From positions 62,001 to 126,000 of the forward strand of contig JAHEWK010000037.1 in assembly GCA_020740775.1 (NCBI GenBank): a stretch of DNA of 64,000 nucleotides, read 5' to 3'. Every line of letters begins with the position of its first letter. Position 1 is the stretch's first letter. This DNA is from Ilyonectria destructans (taxonomy: Eukaryota > Ascomycota > Sordariomycetes > Hypocreales > Nectriaceae). The translations under genes and the position numbers were made by a program. A model generated the notes under the pieces. The model had not been told where the DNA came from. It made no database searches and saw only the letters and a list, made by a program, of their open reading frames with translations. This document shows positions 32,404 through 42,527 of the stretch, piece after piece.

Positions 32404-35232
32404 AAGTAAGTTAGGAGAGTTTTACTTGCCCAGAAGACAGTATTCTAGACGACCAAGTTGACGTGGGGCCGAGACCCCGAGGAAAGATGTACCTGCAAAA
32501 CGTCAAAGTCCCAGGCTACTGTACGGATACGGCTGCGGAGGATGGCCTGAAAGAAAGGGCAGCTGCTTTGCCGGGGGCTGCCTTGGGTGTGAGACTACAT
32601 ATCGGGATAGTGTTGTTGTTGAAGAGGGCTGAGTAAGGCTTGGTCATCTCATGGCTTTTGTTGGCTGAGTGAAGCTTTCCGGCAACACCTATGGGCCGTA
32701 GTCTACAATCGAGTCCAATATGTGGCTGACAAGGCGATGCACGTTCTGACTCGCAATGTACTCGGCACGAATGAAAAGACTGGGAGTTGAGTTCGAGGCG
32801 ATGACGGGACGGGGGTACATCGGGGAACCACCCGCTTGGCGCTACCATGGACATGGGATGGAGCGGAGACTAGGCTGAAGCCCGTGGAGCCGAAAGTTTG
32901 CTACAAAGGGTCATGCCATATTTGTGGAAGGACTACCGGTACGGTGCTGTAAGTTAGTTGATTCGTGCGTAGGTAACGTTGTGGTCATTAGATGATGGGA
33001 TCTAGCGTTGGTTCGTCTTCTACTGCTACCAGTGGGTCGGGTAATGATGGGCTTGAGCGTGGCTGACAAGTCCTGGACAGCTGGTTGTTCACCTACTTGG
33101 ACAAGAAACAGTTTTATAGAGGTTGTCATTGATAGATGGACGACTTGCTCTGCGTTGCTGCCAGATTGCACAGTCCCGGGGTAACTCTCCTTGTCTGGTG
33201 ATTGATTGTGATTGTGACTTCTGACGCTGACGGGAGCGGCATCAAGCAAGTTTTGATGGCTTCTCTAAGACCCGCAGGAATCATGATGCATCCATCGGAG
33301 TGCCTGCTCGTATCAATCTAAGTAGACAGCCGCGGGCTGCACCGGGACAAATTCTCTCGCGTTCCTAGCGCCGAAGCCCCGACCGAGATCCCGACTCTGG
33401 ACACTGACTCGACAAACGTTGCAGCTGACCTAACGGGATCCGAGAACTCAGAAGTGAGCAGGCTCATCGAACTGGCTATGTTTTTTGCCGGCCGAGCTTG
33501 TCATAGGCTTTCATTTGCCGAGAACTCGGTGCCAGGGAAGGTGAGCAATGGGACAAGAGAGCAACGAAAGGAAATAGCAAGAAGATTTCTTTCGATGCTT
33601 CCGGGATGAAAATCTTCCTCTCTGGTCGAGAGATTGTAGTCAAGGTACGTCCTGGGACTAAGGCAGGGGTAAAATGGTAATCATGCCGTTGGCCAAGAAC
33701 AACGCCAATGCTAGACTCTCACCACCACCCAGAACAGCTTTGGGGTGGAGTCTATCGTGTCTTTCAGGCTTTCTTGATATAGTAGCCTTCGCCTACATTG
33801 AACTTTGGTAAGTTAATCTCTAGGAAGCAGTACTTGGAGTTGAGGATGTCATGGATACATTGAGAGGAGCTGTGCTATACGTACGAGTGACAGCTTGCTG
33901 CTGTACTTGCTGCTGGATGCGATGTTTGTGGCATTACTGATGAAGGGTCAGAGAGAAGGGCCCCCTCCATGACTTCTAGCAAACCTCATCAGAACGAGTG
34001 TGCACTCATTTGACAAGCTTCTCAAGTCCTTTGAGCTTCGAACCAGCGGAGCGGAAGGCGAGCGAGACAACACAGTCACAGCGAGCGACGCGCTTAACTT
34101 GCAGTTTCTCAACATGTGCATTCGTCCGCGCAAGCTATACCTGCTTGGGATTTGGAAGAAGGAACAGGTTATAACCCGAGAGATCATCAAGGACCTCAAG
34201 GCATGGTGTGAGAGGTGGAACTATCTCGAGGGCATGTGGTGCGAAAAGGACCGAAATGGCTGCAAGGCACTCTACACCTCCTTCAAGGCCTTTTGTTGCT
34301 CGACAACCCCAAGGACGCTCGCCCATCGGATCAAATGGGCTCCAGAGAGGTGCAGAGCTTTTCCAGAATACGACCGGAAAGGTGTTCAAAGGTCGGGCTT
34401 ATGAGTTCGAGAAGGTGCTTCTGTATGGCAAATTCCATATTGAAAGCTGTCTCGGAATTTTGTGGCCTTCTAAGTGGCAAGGGCCTGTCCCCCACTTTGA
34501 AGGTTCGCATCGGGTAGTATTTGTCCTCGCGTTTGAGCTTGTAAACTAATACTGACTGTCCTCCGGCATCTGTGGAGCCGGTGCTAGAGTGAGCCTCTGA
34601 ACTCTCTTGCCATGACGCTCGGCTGCGTGGGGTAGGAGACCCGTTATGGAGAACCGTGTTTTCGTTTCACTGAAAAAACTGAAGGCTGCAAATTTGAGCC
34701 GTAACAAAGCTTGTGCTGATTGCAGCTGGGCAATTTCCGAGTATGAATGACCTCAGAGCCCACCTTGGTCCTTGGGCCATAACGAAGATCGGTGGCGTTC
34801 TTCTCCATGCTAGTCAGTCGGTTTACCCGTACCAACGTGCAGCCAAGGATCTTCTAGTAACTCCTCGGCTGGGGTCCTCTTCCCGGGTATCCGATATAGC
34901 GTTCTCCTCACAAACTTTTGAAATGATGCCAAAGTTTTCCCCTTACAACACACTCAGTTCCCTCGTCTCTAAATTACGTCCAGTTGGTATCAAGGTTCTG
35001 GTGACAAACTTGCCGAAAAGATGTCAGCAACTACGAAGTTTGAAGGAAGCAAGAGCTTCTTTCTTCAAATGGAGACAAGATTACGTCTATCGTCTTCGTT
35101 CAGCCATAGCATGGCAGTTTTTCTAACGTGGCATACTGATGTTAGGTGTCTTGAGGTGGACCGAACAAAGTGAACTGTGGTTAGTCATTCGCAGAGTTTC
35201 ACGTGATAAGGAAAAACTCTGTTATTCCCTCC
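32404..35232. other. No recognised gene; a few unplaced reading frames
   Basis: 2.8 kb without a family I recognise. The longest frames (34000-34404 and 34713-35126, both forward) have no motif and no upstream signals, and other frames overlap them. They may be remnants of decayed genes. Confidence 0.4.
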
Positions 35233-35239
35233 TATATAA
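35233..35239 (+). promoter_or_regulatory. TATA box of the B3/B4 gene
   Basis: TATATAA lies 130 bp before the ATG at 35369, followed by a pyrimidine-rich, A-poor leader (CATTCATCTATTTACATCC) typical of fungal transcription starts. Confidence 0.5.
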
Positions 35240-35368
35240 ACTATCAGCCCCTCGTTTAGCAACCGTATTACATTCATCTATTTACATCCTCTTATGTCCA
35301 CTGTTCGCGTGGTAACCCCAATCTACAACAAACTCTATTTTTATCATCTATCATTTTCAACCTGAAGT

Positions 35369-36091
35369 ATGAGCGCGACTCACCACTTGGAATCACTATT
35401 AAATGGAGCGCGAGTAGCTCCAGAGGTCTTTGAGCTATGCCCGGACTATCGCGCACTATTGATGGTGGTTGATGGTATCCCACCAGGTCCCAGTGACGAC
35501 TTCAGCGAGGCTCTTCTGCAAGAGGCTGAGGCCTGTGCTAGAACAGCGCTATCGCAACATCCTGTCACAAAAATACCACATATAGCCGCATGGCGAGAGG
35601 CATACAAGGCTTTTGGAGCTAAGCCGCAGCGCATACGCAACAGTTTGGAGGCTCTTACGCGCCGCGCAGAGGGGGGGTTACCACGCGTCAATCGGCTGAC
35701 AGACATCTACAACGCTATTTCTATCAAGCATCAAGTTCCAGTTGGCGGCGAAGATTTTGAAAAGTACAATGGATCCCCTTTTTTGGTCCGTGCCAGTGGT
35801 CAGGAGAAGTTTGAGACTATGTCGGGCGGAGAAACTGTCACAGAGCTCGCGGATCCTGGGGAGGTTATATGGTGTGATGCTAAGGGGATCACCTGCCGCC
35901 GCTGGAATTGGCGTCAATGCCGTCGGACCGCACTGAATAGTGATACCACACAGGTCTTGTTCATCTTGGATGCACTTGACCCCTTTACAAACGACGCGCT
36001 TGATCAAGCTGCCGATGAGCTTGTCTTAGCGTTGCAGAAGCTGTCTCCAGACGTACAAGTATTGCGTCGGGTTATTAGTAAATCTGTTTAG
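35369..36091 (+). CDS. B3/B4-domain protein, 240 aa
   Basis: A complete single-exon gene. It matches the stand-alone B3/B4 family, a domain otherwise found in the beta subunit of phenylalanyl-tRNA synthetase, where it edits mischarged tRNA. Seen: FELCPDYRALLMVV near the start, HIAAWREAYKAFGAKPQRIRNSLEALTRR, LPRVNRLTDIYNAISIKHQVPVGG and PGEVIWCDAKGITCRRWNWRQC. The free-standing form is mostly bacterial as I know it, so horizontal transfer is possible; its substrate is unknown. It has its own TATA box and no introns, and it is one of the few undamaged host-type genes here. The start is the first ATG of the frame and has good spacing from the TATA box. Confidence 0.85.
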   Translation: MSATHHLESLLNGARVAPEVFELCPDYRALLMVVDGIPPGPSDDFSEALLQEAEACARTALSQHPVTKIPHIAAWREAYKAFGAKPQRIRNSLEALTRRAEGGLPRVNRLTDIYNAISIKHQVPVGGEDFEKYNGSPFLVRASGQEKFETMSGGETVTELADPGEVIWCDAKGITCRRWNWRQCRRTALNSDTTQVLFILDALDPFTNDALDQAADELVLALQKLSPDVQVLRRVISKSV

Positions 36092-36895
36092 TTCCATAGT
36101 GTATAAGTAATTATTCAGATGTGTATCATCTTTCCACAGGAGTAAGCAAGCCCTTGTGCTATAGAATGTGTTGGGGCCAGCGGACATTGAGGTCCAGATA
36201 AGGTGCAGGCGTTACTGTGTTTTATTGGCTAGAGACCATTTTCAACAACTGGTCCAATCCACCAACACACTATTACACGTGTAAACACTCAATTTTAATT
36301 ACTAAAGCTTGGGGGTGGCGAAGTTGTGAGTACCCGCTCTAGCTCCTCGCCAGAAGTGGACCTTCTCGGACTTGCTTGCCTTCCCATTTACACAAGGTTA
36401 GTGCATCGCAGGTTCCACTAAAAAGCCTATGCGCATCACCAGCAATCAACTCCGAGAGGCTAAGACATGCATTAGCAATAATGAGTTTCGTTAAGGCCAG
36501 TGGGAGATGAGACTGGCAGGTGGTCTCGGCAGAAAACACGGCATTTACTACTCCATAAGCATCATCCCTGACTTTCATGTGCTCGCCCGGAGCATCCCGC
36601 GCGCGAATGACTCACGAGCTAGAACCTGGGCGGGATTGGACACCCACGCATTGTCCCCTTATCCAGAGCCAAAAGCACAGCCAGACGAGACACCTGATGG
36701 GACCTGGGGGAGCTTGAATTAAAATTCCAAAAATATTTATGGAAAACATTAGTATAAATGCAGCACTAATCCTTCAGGTCGGGGATGGTTTGTGGAGGCT
36801 GCTTCAATCACTTTGCTAGGCTGCTCTTTATTCTATAGTATTGATGAGATTGAATCCCTACTTCCTCGCGAATTGGGAGATTAAATCGAACTCCT
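36092..36895. other. Intergenic, no gene seen
   Basis: 0.8 kb downstream of the B3/B4 gene and downstream of the arrestin-like gene on the other strand. Only short overlapping frames; nothing recognised. Confidence 0.5.
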
Positions 36896-37124
36896 TCATG
36901 ATTCATTCTCTTCTATATATGCCGGAGGTTGTGAAGCCACATCTTGATATACCGGTGGAGTGTCTTCATCCCAGTTGACCTCCCCATCAGCATATCGCGT
37001 TAGGTTTATGTCAAACCTTAGACGATAGAAGAACCCTTTAGGAGCTGGAGTCACTACATCTGGCTTCAACACATGAGCTGTTTCTTGGGAGAGAAAAACT
37101 TCTATCTCCAATGTATGCTTCACC
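36896..37124 (-). pseudogene. Arrestin-like gene, severed 3' part with PPxY motifs
   Basis: The segment reads KHTLEIEVFLSQETAHVL...FFYRLRFDINLTRY and ends DTPPVYQDVASQPPAYIEENES. It is the C-terminal continuation of the arrestin-like gene at 42744-43720. Leaving out the Gypsy element and one GCCAG copy, the two parts join in frame (FYGLAVKHTLEIEV). Two PPxY motifs (PPVY, PPAY) are the kind used by arrestin-related adaptors to bind Rsp5/Nedd4 ubiquitin ligases. Confidence 0.8.
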
Positions 37125-37129
37125 GCCAG

Positions 37130-37345
37130 TGTGAAAGGCCTCTAGTGAGTTGATTCAACTAACTAGTCCCTATGCTGTTTACTTTCAAGATGAAGAAAGG
37201 AAAGAATCTAAATACAAACTGGGTGCGTGAAGACGCGTTATATCTTCTTTAATATAGAAGATTCGAGAATCAACTCGATGGCGCTGTGGAGAAGAATTCG
37301 GGCTTGGCGGCAGAGCCGCCAGCCAAGTGGGCCTGACCCGTTACA
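37130..37345 (-). repeat. Gypsy 3' LTR
   Basis: 216 bp, identical to the 5' LTR. On the coding strand it begins TGTAACGGGTCAGG and ends CCTTTCACA. Confidence 0.95.
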
Positions 37346-38086
37346 TTACCCCCCTCCTCCAGAGTTGGCGTGTATCTCACGATGATTTTCGAAGTTGACT
37401 CTCTTCTTCTTCCGCTTTGTCCATTGTTTCCATGCATCCGTATGCCGTACAGCACTGAGATGCTCCCACGTGGGTCTCGAATAGTCCACCCACTTCACGA
37501 GCACCTTCTTGTGCGTGCCTTCCTTCTTTTCATCGAGGATGCGTTCAACGAGGTACATCTCTTGACCGTCCACCAGCACTGGTGGGGCGCTCTCGTGATC
37601 GACCTGCTGTGATGGTAGCGGGTCGTCAGGGACGGGCCGGAGCAAATCCACATGGAATACTGGGTGTATGCGTCCGGGCACGTCTAACTTGTAGGCGTGT
37701 GGGTTAATCTCCTCGACCACTTGGTATTTTGCATGTAGCCAGTCCAGCTTCTTACAAGGCCGTGACGTCTTGACGTTCTTCAGATTAAGGTATACCCAGT
37801 CTCCAGGCTTGTAGCGGGGCGAGGCAGTTCTGTGCCTGTTGGCTTGGGCTTGCTGTATCTCTTGGGCCATAGCTATTGCAGCTTGCGCAAACTCTGTGGC
37901 GTCCTGAAGTCTCTGGATGAAGTCTTCTGCCATAACCTCGCCCTCCCTCGCATCTTCTGCTCTTCGATCCTCGACTAGCTGAATTGGCTCGTTGTGGTAG
38001 CCGTGCATGAAGAAGAACGGGCTTAGGCCGGTAGAGGCCGCGTCCCTCTCGTTGATTGTTGCCATGGCTATTGGTAGCAGGTCTAG
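37346..38086 (-). pseudogene. pol: Gypsy pol C terminus with chromodomain
   Basis: This is in the same frame as the integrase part and is separated from it only by a TAG at 38087-38089. It reads LDLLPIAMATINERD, then an SH3-like capsule region (YKPGDWVYLNLKNVKTSRPCKKL... GRIHPVFHVDLLRP), then a chromodomain (MYLVERILDEKKEGTHKKVLVKWVDY...TWEHL). Chromodomains steer such elements to marked chromatin. An internal ATG at 38065 could start a separate product, but this is doubtful. Confidence 0.8.
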
Positions 38087-38995
38087 CTAATTCTCTTGGA
38101 GATAGTTTGTCCATATTCGTAGGATCTTCTCAACCTCTTGGTTCATTCGCTCCGTCGCTCCATCCGTCTGTGGGTGGTACGCCGTCGATAGCCGCTGCTC
38201 GATCTGCAGCAGTTTGCAGAAGTGCTTCCACATGTCGCTGACAAACTGGGGCCCACGGTCACTGGTTATGGCTGTTGGAATACCATGGACCGGGTAGTGC
38301 CGTTCGAAGAGTCTCTTAGCAACCGCTTCCGAGGAGATATCGCTCATGCCTTCGAGTTCGACGCCTTTGGTAAGCCGGTCTGTGACTACCATGCAGTTCG
38401 TCGCGCCATCCCGTCCCGATGGTGGGAGGTCCGTAATGAAGTCGATAGTGACCTCGCTCCATATTCGTTGCGGAATGGGTAATGGCTTCAGGAGCCCTCT
38501 CTTCGTGTCTCTCCAAATGGTGTTCCTTCCGCAGACCTCACAGTTACGCACGAATTGGCGTACTTCGCTAGCTGCGCCCGGCCAAAAGAAGCGTCTCGAC
38601 AGAATAGAGTACGTAAGGTCTCTCCCCGGGTGCCCGGTAATGTGGGAGTCGTGTGTTGCTTGAATAATCTTCGTGCGCAGCGGCTCAGAGTTGGGTATCC
38701 AGACACGATTCCGGAAGCATAGGAGACCTTTGTCATCCAGTGAGCATTCTGAGATACTCACAACCTTCTCCTTTTGCAACTGTGTCGGTAAGTTCTTCTC
38801 TCCATTCGCTACTAGCTTCGTGAGTTCCTGGTAGAGCTTGTCCTCTCGGCGTGCGGCGTCCCAAAGTTGCTGCAATTCCTGGTCCTCGAATAGCCTGATA
38901 TCCTTTTCGAAATCAAACTCCAGGGCGCCCTCAGTGTTGGTGGAAACTGTCGAGATGCGTACCCTTCTAAGATGGTCGTCCTGAAAGAGCCTCAT
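38087..38995 (-). pseudogene. pol: Gypsy integrase part of pol
   Basis: It contains the zinc-binding HHCC region (HDSHITGHPGRDLT... CEVCGRN) and the catalytic core with Asp in TIDFITDLP, Asp in TSDRGPQFVS and Glu in DGATERMNQE. It starts with an ATG at 38993-38995 that overlaps the stop of the upstream frame (ATGA). It ends NYLQEN then TAG, where integrases have a conserved Trp (N-W-x-x-L-L-P). The TAG is one G-to-A change from TGG, so this is most likely a nonsense mutation that removes the chromodomain. Confidence 0.85.
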
Positions 38996-41034
38996 AATGC
39001 GTGCTTGAGCCGCTCGTCCGAGTAGTCGGCTGGCATATCTTGGTCTCGTCGAGAGAGCGCGTCTGGCAGTCCAGCCTTCTTTCCGGGTCTCCATTCGAGT
39101 GTGAAATGGAACCTGGATAAGAACTCCGACCATCGTACTTGTCTTTCCGTTAATCTTCTCTCCGAATAGAAGTATTTCAGATTCTGATGGTCCGTGAGGA
39201 TCCTGAAATTCTTCACAGCTCGCAGCTCTGGTTCCCATTGCTCCAGACACCTTACAATAGCAAGCAGTTCCTTGTCGTGAATAGCGTAGTTGACCTCTGC
39301 TGGCGAGTGTTTCTTCGAGAAATAGGCGACAGGCCGTAATAGTCCGTCTTCGTCGTCTCGCTGGGAGAGGACACCCCCAGTGACAAATCCTGAAGAATCT
39401 GCCTCCACGATAGTCTCTCTCTCCGGGTGGAAATGAGCTAGAATAGGGGCCGTGATCAACAGGTCCTTAAGCTTCTCAAAGGCTTCTTCGCATAGGTCGT
39501 CCCAACGGAAGGGTACGTCCTTTTTCGTTAGCCGTATCAGCGGCTCTGCTATCTCTGAGAACTCAGGCATGAAAATCCTATAGAAGTTCGCGAAACCGAT
39601 AAAGGCTCTAACGGCTTTTACGTTCGTTGGCGTAGTCCATTCCTTGACAGCCTTGACCTTCTCAGGATCGACTCGGATCCCGTTCTCCGCCTCGATAATG
39701 AACCCGAGATATTTCACCGTCTTGACTTCGAATTCGCTCTTGCTGATGTCTAGCTGTAGCCCAGCATCCATTAGGCGTTGGAGGACCCTGCCGACTTTGT
39801 CGCGGTGGTCTTGAATGCTTCCAGAAGAGAAGATCAACACGTCGTCGATGTATGCTGACACGAAATCGTCTAGGTAGTCTTGGAGCACGCTGTTGATATA
39901 CCGTTGAAAGGCTGCGGGTGCACCTGTCAGTCCAAATGGGACTACCAGCCATTCAAAAGATCCGTAGCGTGTTCTGAAGGCCGTCTTTTCTTCGTCTCCG
40001 GGGGCGACCCTGATCTTGTGGAATGCTGCTATAACATCTAGCTTCGTGAACCACTTTGCCTTTGCCACAGTGCGTAGCGTTTCGTTGAGTAAGGGCAGCG
40101 GATAGCGGTCCTTCTTGGTGATGTTGTTCAGTCCTCGGTAATCCACACAAAAGCGAACGCCTCCACCAGGCTTTTTCACCATGAGAACCGGTGCCGCCGC
40201 GGGTGAACTGCTAACTCTGATAAACTCCTTGTCGAGAAGCTCTGTAAGTGTCTTCCGCAGTACCAATAGCTCTTCGCGAGACATGCCATAAAGCGGACCC
40301 CAGGGTAGGGGTTTCTCGCGGCCGTGTTCGTCTCGTAGGACTTCGATCTTCAGGTCAACGCCTGGCCTGTGGGGAGGTAACTGGTTGGCCAGTTGTCGAG
40401 AGAAGGCTTGTAACCACTTGTGGTAGTGTGGTGGCAACTTCTCCACTGGGTCGATCTTTGGTTTCGGTCTCAAGGCTTTGTCGATGTCCGCCATCGTGAC
40501 GGCATAAACTCCAACGCCGCCTGTACGTCTGTTGCGGCGCACGTCGCCTAGAAAGGCAGCGGCCATCACCTTCGAGACCTCTAGTCGAGGGGGCCGATAG
40601 CGTTGTCGGTCTTGTACTTGAGCTCCACTGGTTCCGATCTCCAAGTATCCTTCCTTCGCATGAATGTGAACATCTTGATCTTCCATCCATCGTTTGCCTA
40701 GAATCATATCCCAGTTAAGGTCGTCAATGACGTACATAAATACACGGCGCTGTTGGTGTCCGTCTAGGTCGATCGATAAGTAAGTGATCTTGTCGATCTT
40801 AACCTCCTTGCCGTCTCCTGCTGCATTCTCGAGGATGCGAGGTTGAACAGGTATATGTGGCAGCTGAAGAGATTGGAAGGTCCGTTTGCTAACCGCGCCG
40901 TAGCAGAGGCAACCATAGTCGACGAGGGATGGTACGAAGTCCGTTCCATTCACCCTAACGTCTGCTATGAATGGATCTCCATCCATTCTCTTTTTACCGG
41001 TTGTCTCCCATTCTCTCACAGCCGCCGCGTGTTC
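38992..41034 (-). CDS. pol: Gypsy protease, reverse transcriptase and RNase H
   Basis: This region is in frame with gag, from which it is separated by the gag TAG. The first ATG in it is at 41019. The protease site reads LVDYGCLCYG, where DSG or DTG is expected. RT: LDKEFIRVSSSPAAAPVLMVKKPGGGVRFCVDYR (given in part), then FGLTGAPAAFQ and YIDDVLIFS (the YxDD box). RNase H: ILAHFHPERETIVEADSSG and DHQNLKYF. It ends PDALSRRDQD...KHAL at TGA 38992-38994. The RT and RNase H motifs are intact. Confidence 0.88.
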   Translation of the reverse strand, partial: EHAAAVREWETTGKKRMDGDPFIADVRVNGTDFVPSLVDYGCLCYGAVSKRTFQSLQLPHIPVQPRILENAAGDGKEVKIDKITYLSIDLDGHQQRRVFMYVIDDLNWDMILGKRWMEDQDVHIHAKEGYLEIGTSGAQVQDRQRYRPPRLEVSKVMAAAFLGDVRRNRRTGGVGVYAVTMADIDKALRPKPKIDPVEKLPPHYHKWLQAFSRQLANQLPPHRPGVDLKIEVLRDEHGREKPLPWGPLYGMSREELLVLRKTLTELLDKEFIRVSSSPAAAPVLMVKKPGGGVRFCVDYRGLNNITKKDRYPLPLLNETLRTVAKAKWFTKLDVIAAFHKIRVAPGDEEKTAFRTRYGSFEWLVVPFGLTGAPAAFQRYINSVLQDYLDDFVSAYIDDVLIFSSGSIQDHRDKVGRVLQRLMDAGLQLDISKSEFEVKTVKYLGFIIEAENGIRVDPEKVKAVKEWTTPTNVKAVRAFIGFANFYRIFMPEFSEIAEPLIRLTKKDVPFRWDDLCEEAFEKLKDLLITAPILAHFHPERETIVEADSSGFVTGGVLSQRDDEDGLLRPVAYFSKKHSPAEVNYAIHDKELLAIVRCLEQWEPELRAVKNFRILTDHQNLKYFYSERRLTERQVRWSEFLSRFHFTLEWRPGKKAGLPDALSRRDQDMPADYSDERLKHAL

Positions 41035-42354
41035 CTAGTCTGAATCTCCGTCGCTCTGGAGAGTGGCATCTTCGCCTTCTTCAACGATCGCGGCGTTGGT
41101 AACCGAGGGGCGCGAGGGGGCTGCGGCGTTGACTTGAGTGCGTCTGGTTACGCTCCCGGGCCGAATAGGTGCGGCTAATGGACAGCGTTCGATTCTGCAG
41201 TTATCTCTTCCGCAACGGAGACAACGTCCTTCGCGGTAGCGTGCATCCATTTCATCCTGATCGACCCACTTGGCACGCTTACCGAGCAAAGCCTGATCCT
41301 CTGGTCGCCTGGACTGGTAGCCATTCGTGTTCTTGCCGCCGCGGGTGCGCCCAGCGTTTACTTGAGTGGATGCTTGTGGGGTTGGCTCCCATTCCATCAT
41401 GTCCTCTCTTCTGACCTCAGCCTGCTGGACATGCTGTTGCTGAGATCTCTGGCTGCTCTGACTACCGTGGTTGTCCAAGCCCCTCGTGTTGCCGCGAGGT
41501 TTCTTCCACTGGCCTAACAGTTCCATCTGGCTGCTAAGCGAGTCGCACCTCTTTGCCAGCCCAACGTAGGTGCTAATCGCGACGGAATCAGAGCCTATAA
41601 GAGCGGCCTTCATTCTGTCGTTTAGTGCCTCCTGGAGGTAAGAAATCTTGCTGTCATCTGGCCAATATTCGGCATTGGCGTTGGCGATCTCTTTCTCGAA
41701 ACGAGGGTAGAACGAAGTAAAGGGTTCGTTTTCTCCTTGCTTAATCGAGTGCAGGTTGCGAGTAGCTCTCTGTTTACGATCCTTCTCTCCGTACAACAGT
41801 TCAAGGCGGTTGAGCAGTTCAGCCACATTAAACGTCCTCTTCTCAATTTGCATCTCCACAAAGGTGGTCACATTGTCTTTAGCCTTGCCTTCCAGGCTCA
41901 TAAAGACATACATAAAGTGGCCCTCTGCGTCTCCGAGGGCTTCGCCGTCGACTCGTAGCTTCCCTTCGGTCTCCAACTTCCAGCTACGCCACTGGGACTT
42001 GTCACCACTGTACTTCGGGACATCTCGCAGCTTGGGGCGCTTGGTCGGGTGAGGACTGTAAGTGATAACCGTATTGGCGGGATCGGCGGTGATAGAAGGG
42101 TTGGTAGTAGTGTTGGGAGTGACAGGAACAGCGGTTGTCTTATTGTCTTCTGGCGCCAGCGTGGGCGCTGGTGTGGGCTGTATAGACTGGATGGACGTTT
42201 CCAGTGCTAACAGCTTCAATTTCGTTTCCTCATTTGCCTCTCTTAGGGCCATATTCTCGGACCGCATAAGCCTGACTTCGCTCAAGAGTTGCTCGAGTAC
42301 GCTAGCCGACTGGCTAGTGGTTTCCCCCTGAGTCATGCCGTCTGAGTGGTCCAT
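41035..42354 (-). CDS. gag: Gypsy gag, 439 aa
   Basis: A coiled N terminus (LLSEVRLMRSENMALREANEE) and a proline/threonine-rich linker precede a retrotransposon gag domain (PKYSGDKSQWRSWKLETEGKL...FTSFYPRFEKEIANA). The zinc knuckle is CLRCGRDNCRIERCPL. It ends at TAG (41035-41037). The pol frame follows directly in the same frame (EHAAAVREWETTGKKRMDG), so production of pol would need stop readthrough, or this stop is a mutation. Confidence 0.88.
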   Translation of the reverse strand: MDHSDGMTQGETTSQSASVLEQLLSEVRLMRSENMALREANEETKLKLLALETSIQSIQPTPAPTLAPEDNKTTAVPVTPNTTTNPSITADPANTVITYSPHPTKRPKLRDVPKYSGDKSQWRSWKLETEGKLRVDGEALGDAEGHFMYVFMSLEGKAKDNVTTFVEMQIEKRTFNVAELLNRLELLYGEKDRKQRATRNLHSIKQGENEPFTSFYPRFEKEIANANAEYWPDDSKISYLQEALNDRMKAALIGSDSVAISTYVGLAKRCDSLSSQMELLGQWKKPRGNTRGLDNHGSQSSQRSQQQHVQQAEVRREDMMEWEPTPQASTQVNAGRTRGGKNTNGYQSRRPEDQALLGKRAKWVDQDEMDARYREGRCLRCGRDNCRIERCPLAAPIRPGSVTRRTQVNAAAPSRPSVTNAAIVEEGEDATLQSDGDSD

Positions 42355-42401
42355 TATTCTTCTTCGCTTGTGGCTTCTGGTGCTTCTAACTTCTTAACTC
42401 C

Positions 42402-42447
42402 GGGTGCTTCGGGTGCTTCGGGTGCTTTGGGTGCTTCGGGTGCTTCG
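42402..42447. repeat. 9-bp minisatellite in Gypsy leader
   Basis: Five tandem copies of GGGTGCTTC/T lie in the untranslated leader between the primer site and the gag ATG. Confidence 0.85.
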
Positions 42448-42515
42448 GCTGACTTTTTGACTTCTGGACTCGGGATGAGTCGTTGACTTCTGGACTTCAG
42501 CAGATTTCTGAAGTG

Positions 42516-42527
42516 ATCTTGAAAGTA
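42516..42527 (-). promoter_or_regulatory. Gypsy self-priming primer-binding site
   Basis: On the coding strand TACTTTCAAGAT follows the 5' LTR with no gap. Its exact complement, ATCTTGAAAGTA, occurs in the LTR at 42578-42589. If transcription starts at 42589, the first 12 bases of the RNA can fold onto this site and prime reverse transcription, as established for Tf1 of fission yeast (11 bases). A TATTTAG box lies about 23 bp upstream of that start. Confidence 0.75.

Noticed and set aside
34000..34404. 134-codon forward frame between the rhodopsin-like remnant and the B3/B4 gene
   Set aside because: No motif, no upstream signals, and several overlapping frames of similar length. Not supported as a gene.
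36896..37123. Independent small reverse-strand gene
   Set aside because: It joins in frame with the arrestin-like gene across the Gypsy target duplication, so it is that gene's 3' end.
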